Made by a program: the position numbers and the translations under genes. Positions 42,096 to 51,412 of a stretch of 64,000 nt of DNA are shown here, in pieces. The notes under the pieces are model-generated. The model had not been told where the DNA came from, searched no databases, and saw only the letters and a program-made list of their open reading frames with translations. Source of the stretch: Croceibacterium mercuriale (lineage in GTDB: Bacteria > Pseudomonadota > Alphaproteobacteria > Sphingomonadales > Sphingomonadaceae); contig NZ_JTDN01000001.1 of assembly GCF_000802385.1 (NCBI RefSeq), forward strand, positions 1,867,501 to 1,931,500, written 5' to 3'. Numbering within the stretch: the stretch's first letter is position 1; each line of letters opens with the position of its first letter.

Positions 42096-43694
42096 ATGAC
42101 CAGCTTCCTGACCTTGTCCCACATCACGGCTGCCACCCCTGACGGATACAGGCTGTTCGGCGGTCTTTCCCTGGCAATCGGCGCCGAGCGGGTTGGCCTG
42201 GTCGGACGCAACGGCTCGGGCAAGTCGACGCTGCTGCGTATCGCCGCAGGTCTGGCCGAGCCGCTGCAGGGCACGGTTGCGCGCGTCGGCACCAGCGGCA
42301 CCCTGGCGCAGCACTGGCCGGAAGAGCACTTCGTCGCGCGGGCGCTCGGCGTGGAGGAAGAGATCGCGCGGATCGACCGGATCGTGGCCGGTGGCGGCAG
42401 TCCCGCCGATTTCGCCTCGGCCGACTGGAACCTAATGCCGCGGATCGAGCAGGCGCTGGCGGAGGTCGCCCTGCCCGACCTGCCGCTTGATCGCTCGATC
42501 GGCACGCTGTCCGGCGGCGAGCGCACGCGCGTCGGGCTGGCGCGGCTGACGCTGGAGCAGCCCGACATGCTGCTGCTGGACGAGCCGACCAACAATCTCG
42601 ATCTGGCCGGCTGCGCCGCCGTGCACCAGTTCGTGGCACAATGGCGCGGCGGCGTGCTGATCGCCAGCCATGACCGAGCATTGCTCGAAGGGATGGACAG
42701 GATCGTGGAACTGACCCCGGTCGGCGTGCACATCGTGACCGGCGGCTGGTCGGCCTTCACGGCTCAGCGGGAGGCCGAGCGCATGCAGGCGACAGCCGAG
42801 CTGGATCGCAGCGCAGCCGCTCTGCGGGCAACCGAACGGGCGGCACAGGCAGCGCGGGAGGCCAAGGACCGGCGCGACAAGGCCGGCCGCGCCTTTGCCG
42901 CGTCCGGGTCGGAGCCCCGCATCCTGTCAGGCATGAAAGCCGAGCGCGCCCAGAACAGCGCCGGGCACGCCCGCACTATCACCGCGCGCCTTGTCGACGA
43001 GGCGGGTAACCGGCTGCAGGATGCCCGCGTCCGGGTCGAGGTGCTCACTCCGCTCACGATCAGCCTGCTGACCAGCGGGGTGCCATCGACCGCCGATGTG
43101 CTGACGCTCGATGCGGTGGAGGTGAATGTCGGGCAGCGCCGGCTGGGCCCGTGGACGCTGGCGATCCGCGGGCCGGAGCGGATCGCGCTGGTCGGCTCGA
43201 ACGGATCGGGCAAGACGACGCTGCTGAAGGTCGCGGCCGGACAACTGGTACCGGATCGCGGCACGGTGCGACGGGCCGACGGCCGCATCGCGATGGTCGA
43301 CCAGCATGCCGGCCCGCTGGACCCGGCGGACACGGTGCTGGATAATCTGCGTACCCAAAATCCTGCCATGAGCGATGAAGCCGCGCATGCGGCCTGCGCC
43401 CGCTTCGCGTTCCGTAATCGGGATGCCGACCGCATTGTCGGCACCCTGTCCGGCGGCGAACGCCTGCGCGCGGCCATGGCGGTGGTGATGGCGGGCGCGC
43501 ATGCGCCATGGCTGCTGATCCTGGATGAACCGACCAACCATCTGGACATCGCCTCGATCGAGGTGCTCGAACATGCCTTGCGCGAGTTCGATGGCGCGCT
43601 GCTGGTCGTCAGTCACGATCAACGCTTTCTCCAGGCGATCGGCGTTCACCGATGTTTCGAACCTGGACGTGCAGACAATGCGGCACGCAACTGA
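42096..43694 (+). CDS. ABC-F family ATP-binding protein
   Basis: A 532-residue twin ATPase without membrane domains. The first NBD has LVGRNGSGKSTLLRI (Walker A), LSGGERTRVGLARLTL and LLLDEPTNNLD. The second has LVGSNGSGKTTLLKV, LSGGERLRAAMAVVM and LLILDEPTNHLD. The linker between them (about 220-300) is charged and helical, the P-site tRNA-interaction motif of ABC-F factors. These proteins act on ribosomes (translation rescue or antibiotic protection) or regulate translation; the subgroup (Uup/YheS/other) cannot be fixed by eye. No link to the curli genes is evident. Confidence 0.92.
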   Translation: MTSFLTLSHITAATPDGYRLFGGLSLAIGAERVGLVGRNGSGKSTLLRIAAGLAEPLQGTVARVGTSGTLAQHWPEEHFVARALGVEEEIARIDRIVAGGGSPADFASADWNLMPRIEQALAEVALPDLPLDRSIGTLSGGERTRVGLARLTLEQPDMLLLDEPTNNLDLAGCAAVHQFVAQWRGGVLIASHDRALLEGMDRIVELTPVGVHIVTGGWSAFTAQREAERMQATAELDRSAAALRATERAAQAAREAKDRRDKAGRAFAASGSEPRILSGMKAERAQNSAGHARTITARLVDEAGNRLQDARVRVEVLTPLTISLLTSGVPSTADVLTLDAVEVNVGQRRLGPWTLAIRGPERIALVGSNGSGKTTLLKVAAGQLVPDRGTVRRADGRIAMVDQHAGPLDPADTVLDNLRTQNPAMSDEAAHAACARFAFRNRDADRIVGTLSGGERLRAAMAVVMAGAHAPWLLILDEPTNHLDIASIEVLEHALREFDGALLVVSHDQRFLQAIGVHRCFEPGRADNAARN

Positions 43695-43778
43695 CCGCCG
43701 CGAGTTACGGCCATGCTACGGCAAGGTCGTGCGATGTATCGACCCGGACTGGATGCAGCTTCATGATGGGTGCACGGC

Positions 43779-45902
43779 GTGAGCGACGATGACGGGGCAC
43801 AACCGGTAGAGGTCATGGGGCCGCCCGCCGACGCGGCCGGCGACGCTGACACCCGGCGTCGCAAGGCGTTGCGGATCGCCCGCAATGTCGCAATCGGCGT
43901 GGTTGTCGTCATCGCCACGATCTGGCTGGTGCTGTTCATCACGAAGGGACGGTTCCTGAAGGGCCCGTTCGAGCGGACCGTGACCAGCCTGATCGACCGG
44001 CCGGTCAAGGTGCGCGGTGACTTCCAGCTCTACTTCGCACCTTTCGACATCAAGCTGTTCGCCGAAGGGCTGACGGCCGGAAATCCTGGCTGGACCACAC
44101 AACGGCACCTGTTCAGCGCCCGTCGCATCGACACACGGATCGCACCGCTGTCCCTGCTGTTCGGCCGCCGGCGCCTTCGCTGGCTCGACCTGGATGACGC
44201 GTCGCTCGACCTGGAATGGAACGATGCGCACACCACCAACAGCTGGACCTTCTCCAGCGATGGCAAGGGCAAGCCGTTCGAGCTGCCGATCATCGAACGG
44301 ACGAAGCTGGTGTCGACGGCGGTGCGCTACCGCGATCCGCGTCTGGCCTTGCTCGCCGATCTCGATTTCTCGTCTATCAGTTCCCGGGACGCCCGCATCG
44401 GCGAGGCGGTGCGCTTCACCGGCGATGGCCAGATCCGGCAGACTCCGTTCACGCTGCGCGGCGCATTGCTGACCCCGAACGAGACCGTGGCACGCGGCCG
44501 CAACCGGCTTGTCCTGGATGCGGTTGCCGCCAACAACCGCATCAGGATGTCCGGCACGCTGCCCAGCCTTGCCGATATAGAGGGCGTGCCGCTGGCGATG
44601 ACCGCAAGCGGGCGGAACGTGGCCGAACTGCTCGGCATCCTGGGGATCGTGGTGCCGCGCACCCGTGCCTACCAGCTCAAGACGACACTGGTGAAGCGGG
44701 ACAGTCAGTACCGCTTCGGCGATCTGACCGGCAGCTTCGGCGACAGCGACATCGCCGGGGCGTTCACCATCGATAATGGCGGGGAGCGCGTCCATATCGA
44801 TGCCGATCTCGCCACCAAGGTGCTCGACATTGTCGATGTTGCGCCCTTCATCGGCTACAACCCCGATCTGGTCGCCAGCCGCGGCGTGGCCGCGGCAGCC
44901 AGGGCCACCGGTGCGGCACCTGCGCGCCTGTTGCCGGACGCGACGCTCCGGGCCGAAGGCCTGCGCGCGTTCGACGCCGATGTCCGTTACAAGGTTGCGC
45001 GACTGCGATCGGACAGCGTGCCGGTCACCGACGTGGCAATCACCGTCGCGCTGGACGATGGGCTGCTGAACCTGTCACCCTTCCAGTTCACCATGGCGCG
45101 CGGCACGGTAACGTCGGATGTGAGCTTCGACTGGCGCAGGCGACCTGCGCGCGTTACCTACGACTTCCGGCTGGGTGCCACGCCGATGGCGCAGCTGCTG
45201 GGCGGCTTCGGCGTCGCGGAGGCGGGGACCAGCGGTACCGTCAGGGGCCGCCTGCAGCTGGAGGGCGATGGCGACACCCTGCATGACTCGCTGGCGACCT
45301 CCCGCGGGCGGATCGCCTTCGTCATTCCGCAAGGCAATCTGACGACCCGCAATGTCCAGCTGTCCGAGCTTGATCTGGGAACGTTTGTCCAGAAGATGTT
45401 CGAGGAGCGGCTGCAGGATCCGGTGAACATCAATTGCGGTCTGGTCGCCTTCACTGTCCGCCGGGGCGTCGCCGCAGCCGATCCGATCCTGATCGATACC
45501 CGCAAGAACGTGATCACCGGCCGTGGCGGGTTCAGTTTCGGTAGCGAGCAGATCGATCTGGCCTTCCGGGCCGACGCCAAGAAGTTCAGCCTGTTCTCCG
45601 GCCAGTCGCCAGTGGGCATCGGCGGCTATTTCTCCGAGCCCGCGCTGACGGTGGTAACTCCGGAGCTTCTTGGCCGCGCGGGCGTAGGCCTGGGGCTGGC
45701 AGTGCTGGCCGCGCCACCGGCGGCATTGCTGGCCTTTGTCGATGTTGGCGATGCGCAAGGGGCGGCGTGCGGGCCGATCCTGGCCGGGGCCACTGCCAAG
45801 GCGCAGCGCACCCGCGATGGCGAGCGTCGTGACGATGTCGGCGAGGGCGATGAAGGCACCACCGAACGCGCACCCCGCAAGAAGTTCCTGGGGATCTTCT
45901 GA
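43779..45902 (+). CDS. AsmA family protein
   Basis: The 707-residue protein has one N-terminal membrane helix (IAIGVVVVIATIWLVLFI, about residues 32-50) and a large periplasmic part. It opens with the AsmA block LKGPFERTVTSLIDRPVKVRGDFQLYFAPFDIKLFAEGLTAGNPGW. The C-terminal third has TTRNVQLSELDLGTFVQ and INCGLVAFTVRRGVAAADPILIDTRKNVITGRGGFSFGSEQIDLAF, both conserved in AsmA/YhdP-like proteins that bridge the envelope for phospholipid transport. The charged tail (GERRDDVGEGDEGTTERAP) is unusual. The start GTG at 43779 is chosen because a GATGGG box is 9 nt upstream; a GTG at 43770 is also in frame. Confidence 0.88.
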   Translation: MSDDDGAQPVEVMGPPADAAGDADTRRRKALRIARNVAIGVVVVIATIWLVLFITKGRFLKGPFERTVTSLIDRPVKVRGDFQLYFAPFDIKLFAEGLTAGNPGWTTQRHLFSARRIDTRIAPLSLLFGRRRLRWLDLDDASLDLEWNDAHTTNSWTFSSDGKGKPFELPIIERTKLVSTAVRYRDPRLALLADLDFSSISSRDARIGEAVRFTGDGQIRQTPFTLRGALLTPNETVARGRNRLVLDAVAANNRIRMSGTLPSLADIEGVPLAMTASGRNVAELLGILGIVVPRTRAYQLKTTLVKRDSQYRFGDLTGSFGDSDIAGAFTIDNGGERVHIDADLATKVLDIVDVAPFIGYNPDLVASRGVAAAARATGAAPARLLPDATLRAEGLRAFDADVRYKVARLRSDSVPVTDVAITVALDDGLLNLSPFQFTMARGTVTSDVSFDWRRRPARVTYDFRLGATPMAQLLGGFGVAEAGTSGTVRGRLQLEGDGDTLHDSLATSRGRIAFVIPQGNLTTRNVQLSELDLGTFVQKMFEERLQDPVNINCGLVAFTVRRGVAAADPILIDTRKNVITGRGGFSFGSEQIDLAFRADAKKFSLFSGQSPVGIGGYFSEPALTVVTPELLGRAGVGLGLAVLAAPPAALLAFVDVGDAQGAACGPILAGATAKAQRTRDGERRDDVGEGDEGTTERAPRKKFLGIF

Positions 45903-46118
45903 GCAGACCCAGACCCGCCGGGCTGCAGCGTCGTTCGGCAGCAGACATCGGTCCCGCCGTTGCGTGGCTTGCAGTCAGCCGCCGGTCGATCAAGCCAAGT
46001 TCTGCATCGTCCGACGCGGCCTTTGGTTTGGACGCGCCGGGGCGCGACGCGGCATAGCCGACGGGTAGCTGCCGTGTGCACGAATACCGGCCGGCAGCAT
46101 CATGGGAGAGCCGCTGCA

Positions 46119-47057
46119 ATGCCGAATCTGAGCCACACCGACATTGCCAGCCGCATCGGCGGCGGGCTGCTGTCCTTCCCGGTCACCCATTTCGATGCTG
46201 ATGGCGCATTCCTGGAAGGGCCTTACCGCGCCCATTGCGCCTGGATGCTGGAGCATGAGCTGGCCGGCCTGTTCGCCGCCGGCGGCACGGGCGAGTTCTT
46301 CTCGCTGACCCCGGCCGAGGTGCGCGACGTCGTCGCGGCTGCCGTCGCTGAAACCGGCGGGCGTATCCCGGTGATCTCGGGCTGCGGCTACGGCACCGCC
46401 ATCGCCACCGGCATCGCGCGCGATGCCGAGGCGGTCGGCGCCGATGGCCTGCTGCTGCTGCCGCCATACCTGATGAGCGCATCGCAAGAGGGGCTGTTTC
46501 GCCACGTCGATGCCGTGTGCAAGGCGACCGGACTGGGCGTGATCGTCTACAACCGCGACAACGCCATCGTGGATGACGAGACACTGGCCCGCCTGTGCGA
46601 TGCCAATCCCAATCTGGTCGGTTTCAAGGATGGCGTCGGTGATATCGAGCTGATGACCCGCATCTATGCCCGTATGGGCGAGCGGCTGACCTATATCGGC
46701 GGGCTGCCGACGGCAGAAACCTTCGCCACCCCGTATCTGACCATGGGCGTGACGACCTATTCGTCCGCCATCTTCAACTTCATGCCGGAATGGGCGCTGC
46801 ACTTCTACCGCTCGGTCCGGGCGGACGACCGGGCGGAGGTGCTGAAGCAGCTGCGCGATTTCGTGCTGCCGTACATCACCCTGCGCAACCGCGGGCGCGG
46901 CTATGCCGTGTCGATCGTGAAGGCGGGCATGCGCGTGGTCGGCCGCGATGCCGGCCCGGTCCGCTCCCCGCTGACCGATCTGGACGAGGCAGAGCACGCC
47001 GAACTGCAGGCGCTGGTGGAGCGGGCGACCGCGTCGGTAATGGCGACCGCCGGATGA
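46119..47057 (+). CDS. kdgD: 5-dehydro-4-deoxyglucarate dehydratase (KdgD type)
   Basis: DHDPS-superfamily enzyme of 312 residues that dehydrates and decarboxylates 5-keto-4-deoxyglucarate to 2-oxoglutarate semialdehyde. Evidence is the N-terminal [35 protein letters not shown], then [18 protein letters not shown] and [21 protein letters not shown]. The [11 protein letters not shown] block carries the catalytic Tyr144 and VGFKDGVGD the Schiff-base Lys170. [18 protein letters not shown] is typical of KdgD rather than DapA. The ATG at 46119 has GGGAGAG 8 nt upstream. It begins a unit with the LysR and esterase genes and implies catabolism of glucarate, galactarate or a uronic acid. Confidence 0.88.
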   Translation: MPNLSHTDIASRIGGGLLSFPVTHFDADGAFLEGPYRAHCAWMLEHELAGLFAAGGTGEFFSLTPAEVRDVVAAAVAETGGRIPVISGCGYGTAIATGIARDAEAVGADGLLLLPPYLMSASQEGLFRHVDAVCKATGLGVIVYNRDNAIVDDETLARLCDANPNLVGFKDGVGDIELMTRIYARMGERLTYIGGLPTAETFATPYLTMGVTTYSSAIFNFMPEWALHFYRSVRADDRAEVLKQLRDFVLPYITLRNRGRGYAVSIVKAGMRVVGRDAGPVRSPLTDLDEAEHAELQALVERATASVMATAG

Positions 47058-47136
47058 CCCCTCCCGCCGCCCGACAGGCAGCTCCCTGCACGACAAGGGC
47101 GTTGCCGGGGCGCGGGTGTGAACCTAGCGTCGGCTG

Positions 47137-48024
47137 ATGTTCGAGCTCAGCCAGCTTCGCTGTTTCGTGGCCGCCGCGGAAGAACTGCATTTCGGCCGCG
47201 CGGCGCAGCGGCTGAACATGACGCAGTCCCCGCTCAGCCGGCAGATCCAGCTGCTCGAGCGGATCCTGAACGTCACGCTGCTGGAACGCACCAGCCGCAC
47301 CGTCAGCCTGACGCCGTCGGGCCAGGTGTTCCTGATCGAGGCGCGGCGCATCGTGCGGCTGGCGGAAAGCGCCGCTTTGTCGGCCCGGCGCGTGGCCCGC
47401 GGTGATGCGGGCCGGGTATCGATCGGCTTCACCGCCGTCTCGGGCTATCATCTGGTGCCCAAGATCGTGGCGCAGGCGCGGGCATCGCTGCCCAATGTGG
47501 AGCTGGACCTGCGCGAGATGGTCTCCGGCGATCAGGTGGATGCCCTGCTGATCGGGCTGATCGATGTCGGCTTCGTCCGCCCGCCGGTCGACCGGCAGGA
47601 GTTCGAGACGACCTGCGTGCTCAACGAACCGCTGGTCGCCGCGCTGCCCGCCGGCGACGCGCGACTGGGGCAGGCGACCCTGGCCCCCGCCGATTTCGAC
47701 GGACGACCGCTGATCATGTATTCCCGGCAGGGCGCCGGCTACTTCCACAACATGCTGCTGCAGCTGTTCGATGGTGCCGGCGTGATGCCGGACTATGTGC
47801 AGCACGTGACCCAGATCCATTCCATGCTGGGTCTGGTCCATGCCGGGCTGGCGGCCGCGATCGTGCCGGAATCGGCCGCTGGCCTGCACATGCTGGACGT
47901 GCAGTTCCGCCGCCTGGCGACGACGCCCGAAAAGCCGGTCGAGCTGCACATGGCCTGGCGGCGCGACAATGCCAATCCGGCACTGGAGCCGATGCGGCGC
48001 CTGTGCGAGGGCGTGGCCGGCTGA
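47137..48024 (+). CDS. LysR-family transcriptional regulator
   Basis: The 295-residue regulator has the N-terminal winged helix (MFELSQLRCFVAAAEELHFGRAAQRLNMTQSPLSRQIQLLERIL) and a substrate-binding domain (VSIGFTAVSGYHLVPKIVAQARASLP, AGLAAAIVPESAA). SSQ-like TQSPLSRQI is the recognition helix. It lies between kdgD and the esterase gene and very likely controls the sugar-acid locus, binding an aldarate or uronate-derived ligand; both points are inferred. Its stop overlaps the next ATG as TGATG. Confidence 0.92.
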   Translation: MFELSQLRCFVAAAEELHFGRAAQRLNMTQSPLSRQIQLLERILNVTLLERTSRTVSLTPSGQVFLIEARRIVRLAESAALSARRVARGDAGRVSIGFTAVSGYHLVPKIVAQARASLPNVELDLREMVSGDQVDALLIGLIDVGFVRPPVDRQEFETTCVLNEPLVAALPAGDARLGQATLAPADFDGRPLIMYSRQGAGYFHNMLLQLFDGAGVMPDYVQHVTQIHSMLGLVHAGLAAAIVPESAAGLHMLDVQFRRLATTPEKPVELHMAWRRDNANPALEPMRRLCEGVAG

Positions 48025-49574
48025 TGCGCCGGCGCGCTGCGATCGGGCTGCTGGCTGCGGCTCCGCTGGTGCTGGCGCAGCGAGGTATCACCTCCGGTGG
48101 CGATCCGGTGGCGCCCACGGTGCATGGCCGTGTCCGCGGCCTGCGCGAGGATGGCGTGCTGGTGTTCCGCGGCGTACGCTACGGCGCAGATACCGCGGCG
48201 ACGCGGTTCCGCCGGGCGGTGCCGCCCGCTTCGTGGAGCAATGTTGCGGACGCCCGCCACTATGGCGCCGCTACCCCGCAGACCCGCGCGGCGGAGCCCA
48301 CATCGGAGGACTGCCTGTTCCTCAACGTGTGGACGCCGGCGCTGGATGGCAGACGGCGGCCCGTGATGGTCTATCTGCATGGCGGCGCCCATGCCCATGG
48401 CTCGGGTTCCGACCCGCTGTACGACGGCCGCAATCTCGTGCGCCGGGGCGATGTGGTGGTGGTGACCCTGAACCACCGGCTGGCGGGCTTGGGCTACTGC
48501 TACCTGGCGCAGCTGGGCGGGCCAGCAGAATCGGGCAATGTCGGCAATCTGGACATCGTCCTGGCGCTGCAATGGGTGAAGGCAAACATCGCCGGCTTCG
48601 GCGGCGATCCGGATTGCGTCATGCTGTTCGGCCAGTCAGGCGGCGGTGGCAAGGCGATCACGCTGATGGCCATGCCGGAGGCGCGTCCGCTGATCCACCG
48701 GGTCGCCACGATGAGCGGGCAGCACGTCACCGCCGCCGGCCCCAACAACGCCACCCGGCGCGCCCGCGCCTTCATGGCGGCGGCCGGTGTCAGCGATTAT
48801 GCGGAACTTGCGGCCGTGCCGGTCGGGCGGCTGGTGGAGGCCATGGCAGCGACCGATCCGCTGGAGGGCAAGGGGGAGATCAACTTCGTCTCCACGCTGG
48901 ACCATGGCGTGCTGCCGCGCCACCCCTTCGTGCCCGACGCTCCGATGGAGGCGACGCACATTCCGCTGATCGTGGGCAACACGCATGACGAAACCGGCGC
49001 CTGGCTGCGCGGGCCGCTGCTGGCCGGCGACACCACGTGGGAGAACCTGCCCGACCGGCTGATGGGCCAGATGGTCAAGGACCTCGCCCCCGATCACGTC
49101 ATCGCCCGGTACCGCGCCTTCTACCCCGACCGCACGCCCGGGCAGATCCTGCTGGCGGCCAGTACGGCCGGCCGATCCTGGCCCGGCCACCTGATGCAGG
49201 CGGAGGCACGCGCGCGCATCGGTGCGCCGACCTGGATGTACCAGCTGGACTGGCCCTCGCCGGAGGCAGGCGGCGTGCTGGGCGCCTACCACACGCTGGA
49301 TATCCCGCTGGTGTTCGACAACACCGCGTCTGCCGGCCGGCAGACGGGCGACGGGCCGGATGCGCGGGCGCTGGCGGGGCGCATGGCCGACAGCTTCATC
49401 GCCTTTGCCCGCACCGGCGATCCTGCCACGCCCGCCCTGCCCACCTGGCCGACCTACGATCTGGCGCGCCGCGGGACGATGATCTTCGACACGACCTGCC
49501 GGATAGAGAACGATCCGCGCCGGGAGGAACGGCTGCTGTTCGCCGTGGCGCCGTACATCAAGCCGGGCGGCTAG
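48024..49574 (+). CDS. Type-B carboxylesterase family protein
   Basis: Exported alpha/beta-hydrolase of 516 residues. A short signal (RRRAAIGLLAAAPLVLAQ) precedes VHGRVRGLREDGVLVFRGVRYGAD, the EDCLFLNVWTP signature, the oxyanion loop VYLHGGAHAHGSG and the nucleophile elbow LFGQSGGGGKA (Ser205; GQSGG rather than the common GESAG). The acid and His would be in VGNTHDETGAW and GAYHTLDIPLVFDN. In this neighbourhood it may remove acyl, methyl or feruloyl-type esters from a uronic-acid polymer; the substrate is not shown. It converges with the next gene, the two stop codons sharing the sequence CTAG. Confidence 0.87.
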   Translation: MRRRAAIGLLAAAPLVLAQRGITSGGDPVAPTVHGRVRGLREDGVLVFRGVRYGADTAATRFRRAVPPASWSNVADARHYGAATPQTRAAEPTSEDCLFLNVWTPALDGRRRPVMVYLHGGAHAHGSGSDPLYDGRNLVRRGDVVVVTLNHRLAGLGYCYLAQLGGPAESGNVGNLDIVLALQWVKANIAGFGGDPDCVMLFGQSGGGGKAITLMAMPEARPLIHRVATMSGQHVTAAGPNNATRRARAFMAAAGVSDYAELAAVPVGRLVEAMAATDPLEGKGEINFVSTLDHGVLPRHPFVPDAPMEATHIPLIVGNTHDETGAWLRGPLLAGDTTWENLPDRLMGQMVKDLAPDHVIARYRAFYPDRTPGQILLAASTAGRSWPGHLMQAEARARIGAPTWMYQLDWPSPEAGGVLGAYHTLDIPLVFDNTASAGRQTGDGPDARALAGRMADSFIAFARTGDPATPALPTWPTYDLARRGTMIFDTTCRIENDPRREERLLFAVAPYIKPGG

Positions 49575-51412
49575 GTCCGGTCCCACGGGAAGGACAGGGT
49601 CGGCCGGTCGGCATAGCGCTGCATCGCGATGGTCAGCCGGGCCCCGCAGCCGGGCGCAATCTGCACCGTCACGTCCCGCCCGCCGCCCGCCAGTTGCGTA
49701 CCGTCGACAGTGACGGCCTGCAGCCGGTGTTCGGCATAGGCCCCGCCCTGCACCACGACCGAGCGTGGCTGCGTGCCCAGATTGACCAGTATCACCTCCA
49801 CCGCATCATCGCGCATCGCATGGACCAGCGCCGCACATTCCGCGGGCAGGCCCGCGCGCCGTCCGGCCGGATCGAAATAGCGCAGCCGGCAATGCAGCAC
49901 GACGCCGCCCTGTGCCGGCGACTGGCGCGACCATGACGGGCGCGCGATGTGCAGCCCGCCGGTCATCAGCTGCACCAGGCTCTTCACGCTGGCCGGATTC
50001 TTGTCGAGCGGCCAGTCGGCCAGCCGGGTTTCGGGACTGGTATCGTCGGCCAGCCGGCGGGCGTCACGTTCGGCGACACGCGCCAGATCGGCATTCAGCA
50101 CCTCCAGCGGATACCCCGGATTGCGGCCATCGAGATATTCCAGCCACGGCTCCGCTCCGGCCGTCTCGCGGTCATCTGCCCGCTGGGTAACGTACCAGAT
50201 CTCGCCGGCATTCTGGCGATTGGGGCCAGGGCGCCAGCCGTACCAGCCATCCGCCCCGTGCATGGTGGGAGTGGAAAACTCGCCATCGACCACCCGGCCC
50301 AGATCGTTCAGCTTCGCCACCTGCCGCCGCCACAGGTCGATGAAGGCGGCGTCGCCGCTCAGCAGCGTGCCGTTCATGAAGGCAGTGATCGACCGGGGCA
50401 CTCGGTTGCGGTCCTCCCGCACGCCGGTCTGCGGCACGACGGGGGAGAAACCCCAGCCGTACACCCCGCCCCACCAGCCACCCGCGCTGGAACCGATCAC
50501 GCCATCGGGGCCCACATTGCTGGGCAGGATATCGCCATTGGCCCGCGCCCGGTCCACCCAGGCGCCCAGATAGTCCAGCGCCCACTCCCGGAACCGGTCG
50601 CCACCGCCCAGCGCGAAGGCGTTCAGCCCCAGCGTGGTTGCCTGCAGGTTCAGCGGACTGTCGCCGACCACGTCGGTATATTCGCGGTAATGATCCAGCG
50701 TCTCCTGGTAGCTGCCCTCGCCATGCTCCAGGTGGAATTTCGTGGTGTCGAACGGGTCGCCCGCCCAGTCGAGCGCAGTCGCCGGCCGCATCATCGGCCC
50801 ACGGCTGCCATTCATCATGCTGCGGATCACGCGATGGCGGGGATCGTAGTTCCGCACGGCCGGATCGGCGCCGGTGTAGAAATCGGCAAAGCGCCGGGTG
50901 CGCTGTTGCAGCCGCCGGTCGGCGGGCGCGGACAGGCCCATCAGGTTGAAGGAGGACAGCCCTTCGGAATGATGCTGCCAGTCGATCTGGGTGGTGAACT
51001 CGCGATGGTACATGCCCTCGCGCGCCGCCGGTGTCTCCACCGTGCGGGCGGCGGCATACTGGCGCAGATGCCCCTCCCAGAACCGCTGCGAAAGATGCAG
51101 GATCTGCTCGTCTCCACCCAGCGCGTGCAGCAGCAGCCAGTCATTGGTCGCCTCCGCCGCATCGTCCGGCCCGTCATTGGCACCCCAGCGGACGAACACC
51201 TTCAGCCAGTCCCGCTCGTCGACGTAGGTGCGGTAATAATCGGCGCAGGCACGGGCATTGTCCGCCAGCAGCCGCCGCTGCAGCACGGCCCAGTCCGGCG
51301 GCGCCATCGGCGTGTCGATCCGCAGTTCCGGCCGCGCGGCGCGGATGGGCGTGGCCGAGAGCGCCAGGGCGGCGGCGCCGGTGCCCAGCAGCGTGCGGCG
51401 GGTGGTCTGCAT
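49571..51412 (-). CDS. Tat-exported protein of unrecognised family, possible polysaccharide-degrading enzyme
   Basis: The 613-residue protein starts with a Tat signal, MQTTRRTLLGTGAAALALSATPIRA. The N-terminal two thirds are helical with many Trp, Tyr, His and Asp: VRWGANDGPDDAAEATNDWLLLHALGG, GMYHREFTTQIDWQHHSEGLSSF, RSMMNGSRGPMMRPATALDWAGDPF and GDSPLNLQATTLGLNAFAL. These look like an (alpha/alpha)-barrel with an aromatic, acidic cleft. The last 100 residues look like a beta-sandwich (VEVILVNLGTQPRSVVVQGGAYAEHRLQAVTVDGTQL). I recall similar unnamed proteins from other bacteria but no assigned function. Start: ATG at 51412, overlapping the MFS stop. A lyase or hydrolase of uronic-acid glycans is the best guess. 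Confidence 0.8.
   Translation of the reverse strand: MQTTRRTLLGTGAAALALSATPIRAARPELRIDTPMAPPDWAVLQRRLLADNARACADYYRTYVDERDWLKVFVRWGANDGPDDAAEATNDWLLLHALGGDEQILHLSQRFWEGHLRQYAAARTVETPAAREGMYHREFTTQIDWQHHSEGLSSFNLMGLSAPADRRLQQRTRRFADFYTGADPAVRNYDPRHRVIRSMMNGSRGPMMRPATALDWAGDPFDTTKFHLEHGEGSYQETLDHYREYTDVVGDSPLNLQATTLGLNAFALGGGDRFREWALDYLGAWVDRARANGDILPSNVGPDGVIGSSAGGWWGGVYGWGFSPVVPQTGVREDRNRVPRSITAFMNGTLLSGDAAFIDLWRRQVAKLNDLGRVVDGEFSTPTMHGADGWYGWRPGPNRQNAGEIWYVTQRADDRETAGAEPWLEYLDGRNPGYPLEVLNADLARVAERDARRLADDTSPETRLADWPLDKNPASVKSLVQLMTGGLHIARPSWSRQSPAQGGVVLHCRLRYFDPAGRRAGLPAECAALVHAMRDDAVEVILVNLGTQPRSVVVQGGAYAEHRLQAVTVDGTQLAGGGRDVTVQIAPGCGARLTIAMQRYADRPTLSFPWDRT

Noticed and set aside
46119-47057. 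4-hydroxy-tetrahydrodipicolinate synthase (dapA)
   Set aside because: The N-terminus and the [18 protein letters not shown] block fit KdgD-type enzymes, and the MFS neighbour is a hexarate-type permease.
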